Source of the DNA: Phoronis ovalis
Taxonomy: Eukaryota > Phoronida > Phoronidae
Direction of reading: 5' to 3'
Length of the DNA stretch: 13,670 bases
Assembly (NCBI GenBank): GCA_028565635.1
Contig: JAOXYB010036884.1
Location: forward strand, 1 to 13,670
Positions 8,801 to 13,670 of this stretch are shown here, piece after piece. The notes under the pieces were generated by a model that was not told the origin of the DNA, made no database searches, and saw only the letters and a program-made list of their open reading frames with translations. The translations under genes and the position numbers were made by a program. Each line of letters begins with the position of its first letter. Within the stretch, counting starts at the first letter, position 1.

Positions 8801-9418
8801 GTCAAAACACCGACCTTGCAAAGTAAAAGGAAGGGAGTAAAGAGGTTGTGTTTTCTTCATCAAAGGAGCAATTAATATCGTGCTGACATTGAGCATAGAT
8901 TTTAGTACATATGGATATTGAAAAGTATGTAGGTGTGTGTTTGGCCATTTTTTTCATTGCATAACTTATTATTAGGATTTCATCCCATTATGTCATGATG
9001 AAAAACCTGCTTTGCTGGAAACAATTTGTTCTTCTACAAACTAAACAGTTTTTCTGACCTTAAGAATGTAGTCTACTAGACCATATATTATGGTAATATT
9101 AATGAATTACTAATGGTACTGGCCTAGGGATGAACAAAGAAAATTAATAGCAGAGATGCTCAGGGGACCCTTTTTGCTGATGTATGCAACAATTACAAAG
9201 AATGTAAATTCAATGCCCATAGGACTGCCTTATTTTAATAAATACGGAAATAATGAATTTAATAATTGGTTCTCTTAAATTGAATGATGTACCTACTTGA
9301 GTATGTTAGGATGAGAAAGTCGATTCATAAGTTGCACCTCTCGTAACATGTTCGGTCTATTGCTTTGAGATGTGTTCATTTTTAGCACCATTATTTGATC
9401 TGTTGTTTTATGTGTTAC
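1784..9418 (-). CDS. TESK2: TESK-family protein kinase gene, 8 exons, 5' end outside the window
   Basis: Joining minus-strand exons 9418-9297, 8726-8678, 6654-6505, 6068-5983, 4671-4587, 4285-4202, 3539-3266 and 2835-1784 gives 1902 nt, an open frame of 633 codons plus TAA. Every junction is GT..AG with matching phase. Visible kinase residues, counted from the first residue in the window, are: K13 (VLKM), E27 of helix C, H101-R102-D103-L-T-S-K-N108, D125-F-G127, S147-P-Y-W-M-A-P-E154, D166 and R227. The HRDLTSKN form and the order kinase then Ser-rich tail are typical of TESK. LIMK kinases instead carry LIM and PDZ domains before the kinase and lack this tail. Vertebrate TESK1/2 phosphorylate cofilin/ADF on an N-terminal serine and stabilise actin filaments; the same role here is inferred from homology. 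The start codon and glycine loop are absent from the window. The TESK2 symbol is by resemblance; an invertebrate gene may predate the TESK1/TESK2 split. Promoter and regulation are not visible. Confidence 0.93.
2836..3265 (-). other. Intron between exons g and h (430 bp)
   Basis: GT at 3265-3264 and AG at 2837-2836, with a pyrimidine-rich acceptor (gttctgtttcag). An open frame running through the donor into the intron is only exon read-through. The 17-mer AAATCACATAATCTTCA (about 3002-3018) also occurs at about 1053-1069 downstream of the gene. Nothing else was recognised. Confidence 0.85.
3266..3539 (-). CDS. TESK2: TESK exon g: end of kinase domain and start of linker
   Basis: A 274-nt exon with acceptor tcattttgcag|AATTTCGG and donor CCTATTG|gtaagt. 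Residues 193-230 read [20 protein letters not shown] then [18 protein letters not shown], the final subdomains, with R227 as the conserved arginine of subdomain [13 protein letters not shown] closes the kinase domain near residue 241. The rest ([16 protein letters not shown]... to LLTPPI) is a polar linker without a recognised domain. The last G joins AT of the next exon to give Asp284. Confidence 0.95.
3615..3630 (+). promoter_or_regulatory. CTCF-like motif GCACTTGAGGGCGCTA
   Basis: The string resembles the bilaterian CTCF core CCACYAGRGGGCGCY, keeping AGGGCGC and differing at two of the more constrained positions upstream. It lies in an intron and in a CpG-poor setting where GGCGC is rare. 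It could equally be part of an old repeat terminus. This is resemblance only. Confidence 0.25.
3860..3908. other. Inverted repeat with a TGACGT box in the loop
   Basis: GTGAATGAA (3860-3868) and TTCATTCAC (3900-3908) are perfect 9-bp inverted repeats around a 31-base loop. The loop contains ACTACGTCAT, which is a TGACGT (CREB/ATF-type half site) on the minus strand. The surrounding 130 bp are richer in G+C than the rest of the intron. It could be a regulatory element or chance. Confidence 0.3.
4202..4285 (-). CDS. TESK2: TESK exon f: kinase C-lobe, [16 protein letters not shown]
   Basis: An 84-nt exon of 28 complete codons in phase 0. The acceptor is tatgttcgtag|GCTGATGTC and the donor ACGGAG|gtaatt. 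It encodes [20 protein letters not shown] and PDVLTRTE. D166 is the structural aspartate of helix F. The stretch is almost the same as vertebrate TESK2 ([26 protein letters not shown]), with proline replaced by threonine in LTRTE. Confidence 0.96.
4286..4586 (-). other. Intron between exons e and f (301 bp)
   Basis: GT..AG intron, very AT-rich. The open frame crossing its end is the downstream exon read through the acceptor. Nothing else is visible. Confidence 0.85.
4587..4671 (-). CDS. TESK2: TESK exon e: activation loop and APE motif
   Basis: An 85-nt exon: one base completing Leu136, then 28 codons. The acceptor is tttgtttcag|AGAAGCAGC and the donor GAAAAG|gtaaga. It encodes [20 protein letters not shown] and RAEYYNEK. 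S147 in GSPYWMAPE sits at the usual activation-loop phosphosite, where TESK has Ser and LIMK has Thr a few residues earlier; its phosphorylation here is inferred. A second AG two bases into the exon would break the frame, so the first AG was chosen. Confidence 0.94.
4672..5982 (-). other. Intron between exons d and e (1311 bp)
   Basis: GT..AG intron. A 65-codon minus-strand open frame at 5218-5021 shows no family resemblance, has no plausible start context and is not flanked by matching splice phases, so it is left as non-coding. I found no repeat structure with clear ends. Confidence 0.8.
5983..6068 (-). CDS. TESK2: TESK exon d: Mg-binding Asn and DFG motif
   Basis: An 86-nt exon with acceptor atatttgtag|AATATTCTT and donor GATCCTTT|gtaagt. 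It encodes [20 protein letters not shown] and LAAKIPDP plus TT of a leucine codon completed by the next exon. N108 and D125 (DFG) are the metal-binding residues. The acidic MEDDD turn takes the place of a variable loop in vertebrate TESKs. [10 protein letters not shown] aligns with DFGLAEKIPD of TESK2. Confidence 0.95.
6069..6504 (-). other. Intron between exons c and d (436 bp)
   Basis: GT..AG intron that splits the catalytic loop between Lys107 and Asn108 (DLTSK|N). The sequence is AT-rich without recognisable elements. Confidence 0.85.
6505..6654 (-). CDS. TESK2: TESK exon c: helix D to catalytic loop
   Basis: A 150-nt exon of exactly 50 codons, phase 0 at both ends. The acceptor is tttatttag|TATGTAAAT and the donor TCTAAG|gtgagt. 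It encodes [36 protein letters not shown] and [15 protein letters not shown]103 of HRD is the catalytic base. The Mg-binding asparagine of DLTSKN is the first codon of the next exon, so the catalytic loop is split by an intron. The HRDLTSKN version, rather than HRDLKPEN, is a hallmark of the LIMK/TESK group and is associated with dual specificity. Confidence 0.96.
6655..8677 (-). other. Intron between exons b and c (2023 bp)
   Basis: The longest complete intron here. Apart from a diverged tandem duplication at 6698-6918, close to the acceptor, it is simple AT-rich DNA. The plus-strand open frame at 8461-8670 has no recognisable similarity. No RNA gene was recognised. Confidence 0.8.
6698..6918. 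repeat. Diverged tandem duplication, units about 103 and 118 bp
   Basis: Copy A starts ACCCATAATAGCTATACCAAACACAAG at 6698 and copy B starts ACCCATGATTGCTATACCAAATACAAG at 6801, directly abutting it. Both continue with G.G.CCTGTATGTC, CATAAAT..TTATGA, A.CATTTTGA and TCACAA.TACA at matching spacing. Copy B carries a roughly 15-base insertion near 6841. The array begins about 45 bp from the splice acceptor of exon c, so it may overlap the branch-point region. Confidence 0.75.
8678..8726 (-). CDS. TESK2: TESK exon b: 49-nt micro-exon, [14 protein letters not shown]
   Basis: The acceptor is tcttgtag|GTTTGTAGGC and the donor ACTGAG|gtgagt. The leading G completes AAG (K41), followed by [16 protein letters not shown] (residues 42-57). 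This corresponds to beta4, beta5 and the hinge, including the gatekeeper region, and differs from the vertebrate TESK motif by only a couple of residues. The exon sits alone between introns of 570 and 2023 bp. At 49 nt it is easily missed by gene finders, but the protein match and phases on both sides make it secure. Confidence 0.95.
8727..9296 (-). other. Intron between exons a and b (570 bp)
   Basis: GT (gtaggt) to AG (cttgtag). The open frame overlapping its 3' end is exon b read through the acceptor. No other feature was recognised. Confidence 0.85.
9297..9418 (-). CDS. TESK2: TESK exon a: kinase N-lobe (VAIK lysine, helix C)
   Basis: This is the first exon that can be recognised, 122 nt, entered in phase 0. 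The acceptor reads ctctttcag|GTAACACAT and the donor CTCAA|gtaggt. It encodes [15 protein letters not shown]... through [10 protein letters not shown] plus two bases of the next codon, equivalent to the vertebrate TESK stretch after GFFSEVFK. K13 in VLKM is the ATP-anchoring lysine and E27 in REVQLM is the helix C partner. The junction before V matches a break directly after the glycine loop, so an upstream exon ending in SEV(F/Y)K in phase 0 is expected. It was not found in the remaining 4.25 kb. Confidence 0.93.
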
Positions 9419-9560
9419 CTGAAAGAGCAATAACAATCATTTTCTATTAATAACATCAAGGTATACCACAGTACATTTCAGAAAGATACATTTTTTGTAG
9501 TTGACTGTTATTTTAAGCTACACAATATTTGAACAATAAATATTTCAAAACATGCACATA

Positions 9561-10237
9561 CCGTATTTTCTCTAAATACCGTTTTAATAATTGCCCCCTC
9601 TGGTGTCTAAAATAAATCAATAATCGCCCCCTCTCTAATAATCGCACCCAGGGTGGCAATTTGATTTGAAGACTCATCAGAATTAATATGAGATAATCAC
9701 ATTTTAATTCATTATAATGTGTAGCTGATTGCCTCTTTATTGGGTTTTAAGGAAATATGGTACTATCTTTAATAAGTGTTTTGGCTTGCAAAACAAACTT
9801 CGGATCACCTACATGTAATAATATTTCCAATAGAATTTCCATGACGAATACGGCAGAAGGTGATTTACGCTTCTTGTCGATGACTTTCACAATAATTGTG
9901 TTTCCATGTTGAGCAAGGTTGTATACACTGCACAAATTTCTCTAGGTATGTGACCAAAAAAATAAACTTACTGTTTATTTAAGGTTTGGAAGAGTTTTTC
10001 TTTTGAAAATAAAATTCCAATACACACAGAATTTCGCTTAAATAAGCCGATTTTGTTTGATAAACTGACAATCTTCAAAATCTTCCTTATGTATCGCAAA
10101 CAATAATTTTAAAAAAATCTAAAATATTAATGCCAGGAGTACAAATAAGTTAATAATCGCCCCCTCTCTATTAATCGCCCCCCTTAAAAGCAGGTTTTTT
10201 TAATAATCGTCCAGGGCAATTATTTGAGAAAATACGG
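9561..10237. mobile_element. Non-autonomous DNA transposon, 677 bp, TA target duplication
   Basis: The ends CCGTATTTTCTC (9561-9572) and GAGAAAATACGG (10226-10237) are perfect inverted repeats flanked by TA on both sides; the match extends to ATACCGTATTTTCTC when the flank is included. Just inside, AATAATCGCCCCCTCTCT occurs in the same orientation near both ends (about 9619-9636 and 10151-10168), each followed by a second TAATCGC.CCC unit. TA flanks suggest a Tc1/mariner-superfamily (possibly pogo-like) mobilised element. No transposase was recognised inside. From memory, similar (AATAATCGCCCC)-type termini are frequent in marine invertebrate genomes. The element sits in the 5' intron, 143 bp from exon a. 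Confidence 0.75.
9747..9935 (-). other. 62-codon open frame inside the TA-flanked element
   Basis: The frame reads ...VYNLAQHGNTIIVKVIDKKR and KSPSAVFVMEILLEILLHVG, with more balanced composition and more CpG than the flanks. No ATG starts it (the first codon is TTG), and on the minus strand a TTTGTGCAG acceptor-like string precedes VYN. It is not a transposase domain I recognise. It could be an exon-like remnant of the autonomous parent or a captured fragment, or chance. Confidence 0.3.
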
Positions 10238-11037
10238 TATATTTTAAAACTTTAATAAAAACAGGTGGAAAAAAGGTGTCTTAAAAATCAGAAAGTGCTA
10301 CATTTGCGGCTTTATAACATTTTAAATCAGTGTCCTTATATTTTTACATTTGTTTCTACAGTTTTATTTATCTTACATATTTCTTTCAGTTTTGATATGT
10401 CATTTACTTGATTATCAGTCATAAAAAAGGAAACAGATGGTCCAATTATCAGGGCTCAACTACTTTCACTCTTTCACTGGATTTGAATAAAAAATTGGGA
10501 TCCTCTTAGAGAAAAATAAGGCAACACACAAATGTTTTCCATAAATCATTTCAATCTACTAACAAAATCTCATCTCTAATTCATTTAACACAACACAGTT
10601 TGTGTATAGTAGTAGCAGGGACTGTTTACCTTCATAAGAGTTTTCAATTGCTAAAATCATACACTGAATACTTAAAACATGATGCCTGAGAATTGCGAAG
10701 AACACACTCTTAAAGCCTTATAGTCCAAGTTAAAGTAAAACAATAAATATTTATTATATATTTTGGGGACTTTGTGCAAACCTATAGTTTCTATACTATA
10801 TTATAATTTAATATCAGAGCAAACATGGAAATGTGATATCCAGGTCCTAGAAAAAAAATTATTACAAGAATATTTTGTTGGGATTAGCAAAAGGTTGTAA
10901 ACGTTTGAATTTTTTGCAGTTTGCATTACATACTTCTGGGATTCATGTCAATTATTTCATAATTTTTACATATAATTACATTATCTCACCACCAGGGGTT
11001 CTGAAGGAAACCCAATAAATATGGTCATGAAGATGTA

Positions 11038-11273
11038 CTCCTGGGGGGTTACAAATATGATGAATACAGGTAATTTTTTTCAACAAGATAACTCCCTAAA
11101 AATGGGTCCACTTTTCAGCAAAATCTCTAAAAAAGGGTTATTTTTTCACGATTTCATTTAAAGGCTTTTGTGACAGGAATAGATCCATTTTTGAGATTAA
11201 AATCCCTAAAAATAAAAGGATATTTCGAGTTTAGACTACACACTCCCATATACAAATATGGTAGTACCCCAGG
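11038..11273. mobile_element. Short 236-bp repeat with CCTGGGG inverted ends (MITE-like)
   Basis: The left end CTCCTGGGGGGTTAC and the right end, read on the minus strand as CCTGGGGTACTAC, are imperfect inverted repeats. GATGTA occurs directly outside both ends (11032-11037 and 11274-11279), a candidate 6-bp target duplication. The interior has repeated phrases: CTCCCTAAAAATGGGTC, AATCTCTAAAAAAGGGTTATTTTTTC, GATCCATTTTTGAGATTAAAA and ATCCCTAAAAATAAAAGGATATTTC. Its style resembles the AAAGGGTA repeats at the left edge of the window. The superfamily is unknown. Confidence 0.6.
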
Positions 11274-12010
11274 GATGTAGTACACATTCATTAATAGCAC
11301 TTTGCAAAAACTTATCACTGCAATCATAAATTTATTTAAAATTTTAAAAGTTTATATAATCAGCAGGATATCAACAAATTCCCCCCTTTATTACAGTATG
11401 TTTATCATTTGTCCCAACCCACTTTATCTAGGCCTTTAATGAGAAGTAAACTGAATCACCTAGTTACCAGATCCCTTATGCCAAATATTTTACCTGTAAT
11501 CCAGGTTTATCTTTATAATATATCTATTTACATTCAGCATGGTATTTATTAGGGAGTAGGTTGCCAATCTTGATGAAATCATTTGGACTCTATCAACACA
11601 AAATGTAACATTTGGTAATCTATACAAAAGTTACATATCTACAGTAAAGGTTATAAAAATATAATTTTATTCCTCAATATTTTTTGCATTTTTATTAAAA
11701 AACTTAATCATTTCTGTCTAAGAAAAAGAAATGCTTAAATCAACATTAGTATCTGGCATGAGATATAATCAATTATTTACCTAACCTATTTCATTTTGTT
11801 CAGAAAGGCTTGTTGATCTCAAGCAGATAAAACATATCAAGTATCATAAAAATATATTAATATTGTTATTATCATTTCATCTTCTATACATGTATCTCAC
11901 AAATAATAATACAGAAACTACAAAGTACTGATTTGCAATGTGATACTACAAATTGTCCCACTCCTTCCCAAAATACAGCAAAATAAACACATGCATCATG
12001 ACATACACAA

Positions 12011-12240
12011 GTTCATACTTTCATTTGATACATACAAATTTATAAAGATTGTTTTAGGTCACTAAACCACATTGGATTTAATAAGAGAATGAAAGAACAA
12101 TTGTGTTGTTTTCAAATGCACTAGGAAACATAATGTTCCTACTTTCATTTGATATATAAAATAACAAACTATAAAAGTTATTTTAAGTTCCTGGATTGCA
12201 TTTAGAAAACAATCAGTGTTATTTTCAAGTTGGTATGGAC
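12011..12240. repeat. Diverged tandem duplication, period about 124 bp
   Basis: Copy A (from 12011, GTTCATACTTTCATTTGATA) and copy B (from 12135, GTTCCTACTTTCATTTGATA) share, in order, ATAAA.ATT/GTTA..TTTTA.GT, a .CATT.GATTTA-like or GCATTTAGAA block, ACAAT..GTGTT.TTTTCAA and a GCACT/GGACT end. Identity is high at the start of each unit and lower afterwards. Copy B abuts the palindrome-rich element that begins at about 12240. Confidence 0.6.
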
Positions 12241-12484
12241 TGGGACTAATATAACTAAAGCCTTGTTTGCATGGGCAATCGCGATTAAAATATTAGCTAG
12301 GAAAAAATCTAGCAAACCTTTAATCGCGATTACGATCGTTCGCACTAGAAACATTCAATCGCGATTGATATTCAAATATATGTATATTGTGTTCGCACGA
12401 CGTAAAAAATGGTAGACTAATCTTGCACGTAAGTTTTATCGCGATAATTTGGTCCCGTGCGAACAAGGTATAAGATAGTCCCAG
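12240..12484. mobile_element. MITE-like element, 245 bp, with four ATCGCGAT palindromes
   Basis: CTGGGACTA (12240-12248) and TAGTCCCAG (12476-12484) are perfect 9-bp inverted ends. The inverted similarity resumes inside: CCTTGTTTGCATGGG (12261-12275) against, on the minus strand, CCTTGTTCGCACGGG (12453-12467). ATCGCGAT occurs at 12278-12285, 12323-12330, 12358-12365 and 12438-12445. GTTCGCAC occurs at 12338-12345 and 12391-12398, and its reverse complement at 12457-12464. The flanks begin GGTA on both sides but no full target duplication is clear. An open frame across it is not coding-like. The superfamily is unassigned. Confidence 0.7.
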
Positions 12485-13558
12485 GTACAGGGCTGAATGT
12501 AATGATGGCTTTAGTTTGCCCCACTTTCTAAAGGTAAACAGCTCCTTTAAAATATATACAGTAGTAGAAACATGTAACCATTTACTGAATGAATGGATAC
12601 ACCAGTGTAATAAGACTACTTAATTCAGTTGAATGGTTTTATTAATCATGGCATAATAGTAAATAATCATTAAATTATATTTGTTCACTATGGCATACCA
12701 CTAGACTAAAGAGTTTGATCAATTGATGTCCAGGCATCAGCAAGTAATTATGATTGAGAAAACAACTAGTTTATAAACCTGGTGTGTGGGTCCATTTATT
12801 ATTTTTAAAGACTTTTAATATTAATTGGCAGTTTTTATAGCCTGGCACATATCTATGATTTCAAAAATGATTTTTTTTTGCTAATTTTAAGTTATGCTTC
12901 AATGTTGCCAGTCTGTCTCCAGTAAGAAGAGAACTAACATATACCCAATATAGTTATGGTAAATAAAAGCAATGCATTTCATTATAAATCATTTTCAAAT
13001 AGATGCAAATGACATCCTATGGAAAGCTAGAAGTCTTCTCAGAGCTAATTCTACCTTCCAATCATTGAATGTTCTAAATTAGGTTCTCTATAAATTTAAT
13101 ACAGATTTGAGAGATACTAGATAAGAATAATTTGTTGTTGGCCAATGTAATAAGTAGCAGAGGTAAACTGCACTTGGTAATAACCCTATAAACACACTAA
13201 TCCCATTAGTCCCACAAGCATTGACAATAGATTAACATTTAAGTCTCTCCTACTGCATAAATCTAATAAATCATTGGAGCACTGGCATTTAAAAAGCAAA
13301 AAATATAATGCATGCAATACAGTCTACACATGTCTGTAGAAATTACTGAGATGTGAATGTCCTCAAAGCATTTAATTAACACACCCCAATCATGATGGTA
13401 CATTTCACATTAACCCACATATATGTATGGAGATGTATAGAACCATATCCTGCTATATTATGGACATACTGAACAAGGCTTGCATGGTTTAATCATCATG
13501 ATTGCTGCAATAATTAGGGTTGCTCCTATAAGGGACCAAGCCTATTCGTTTTGTATGA

Positions 13559-13670
13559 TTTCTTTCTTCTTTTTCTTTTTCCAATTTTCAGCTAGCTATA
13601 TCTCGAAGACGGTTACAGCTAGGAACTTGATACTTGATGTATGACATCCCTGGGGTAGGCCATTGTTGAC
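13559..13670 (+). other. Pyrimidine tract with AG and a repeat-like GC-richer block at the right edge
   Basis: An almost pure pyrimidine run (13559-13580) leads to CCAATTTTCAG ending at 13591, a good-looking 3' splice site on the plus strand. It is followed by CTAGCTATATCTCGAAGACGG... of higher G+C. All three plus frames meet a stop within the window. ACATCCCTGGGGTA (13644-13657) equals the minus-strand end of the element at 11038-11273. The block is most likely the edge of a dispersed repeat. Confidence 0.35.

Larger units (their letters stand above)
9419..13670 (-). other. Sequence upstream of the first visible exon, probably one long 5' intron (over 4.2 kb)
   Basis: The acceptor at 9420-9419 requires an exon further upstream ending in phase 0, expected to encode the glycine loop (G.GFFSEV.K). 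I scanned the minus strand to the right edge for that motif next to a GT donor and did not find it. The stretch is therefore best read as intron, and it carries several repeats listed separately. The parts between them (10240-11030, 11280-12010, 12485-13550) are featureless AT-rich DNA with no recognisable gene. Confidence 0.6.

Noticed and set aside
1784-9418. Assignment of the gene as LIMK rather than TESK
   Set aside because: The [30 protein letters not shown] and NFGLDY signatures and the SRSD/SLPSSP tail islands match TESK; LIMK has different sequences and no such tail.
10999-11013. Minus-strand GFPSE, considered as the missing glycine loop
   Set aside because: It lacks the preceding G.G pattern and the following V(F/Y)K with a phase-0 donor, so it does not fit TESK GSGFFSEVFK.
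12230-12415. 61-codon plus-strand open frame
   Set aside because: It overlaps the MITE-like element and its inverted end, and is produced by the element's repeats rather than coding selection.
13205-13213. TTAGTCCCA resembling the end of the 12240-12484 element
   Set aside because: Only about 8 bases match and no inverted partner or internal motif is nearby, so chance is the better explanation.
13647-13670. Minus-strand NNGLPQG, reminiscent of a reverse transcriptase motif
   Set aside because: The residues after it (CHTSSIKF) do not follow the S.L.P pattern of LINE reverse transcriptases, and the frame stops soon after.
1-13670. tRNA, rRNA, box C/D snoRNA and CRISPR candidates
   Set aside because: No tRNA B-box-like GGTTC.A.TCC, no rRNA segment, no convincing paired C and D boxes in the introns, and no regularly spaced direct repeats with unique spacers were seen.

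Overview
The window is animal genomic DNA: AT-rich, intron-rich and littered with short non-autonomous repeats. It holds most of one protein-coding gene, on the minus strand. Eight exons between 9418 and 1784, all with GT..AG introns and compatible phases, join into 1902 nt. These encode the last 633 residues of a TESK-family (testis-specific protein kinase, LIMK/TESK group) dual-specificity kinase. Single exons carry near-verbatim family signatures ([55 protein letters not shown]...CGDCP.DFLQL). From memory the protein is closer to vertebrate TESK2 than TESK1. It is most simply read as the TESK orthologue of a non-vertebrate animal. I cannot name the phylum, although the repeat families look like those common in marine invertebrates.

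Layout, right to left, in the direction of transcription. 13670-9419 is intron, or upstream sequence, ahead of the first visible exon. The exons with the start codon and the glycine-rich loop were not found and probably lie beyond the right edge. This stretch contains a 677-bp TA-flanked element (9561-10237), a 236-bp element with CCTGGGG ends (11038-11273), a diverged tandem duplication (12011-12240) and a 245-bp element rich in TCGCGA palindromes (12240-12484). Exons for the kinase N-lobe and catalytic core follow at 9418-9297, 8726-8678, 6654-6505, 6068-5983, 4671-4587 and 4285-4202. Exon 3539-3266 finishes the kinase domain. The large terminal exon 2835-1784 encodes a Ser-rich tail and ends in TAA.

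1783-236 is 3' UTR and downstream DNA with no second gene. The left edge (1-235) lies inside a CpG-rich degenerate repeat array that ends in CCCTCCCCGGGG.

Function: all catalytic residues visible in the window are intact, so this looks like a working kinase gene rather than a pseudogene. In vertebrates, TESK kinases phosphorylate cofilin and so control actin turnover. I found no convincing sign of an undescribed multi-gene system. The most unusual material is the set of intronic repeats, above all the TCGCGA element and the TA-flanked element with internal direct repeats and a 62-codon ORF.
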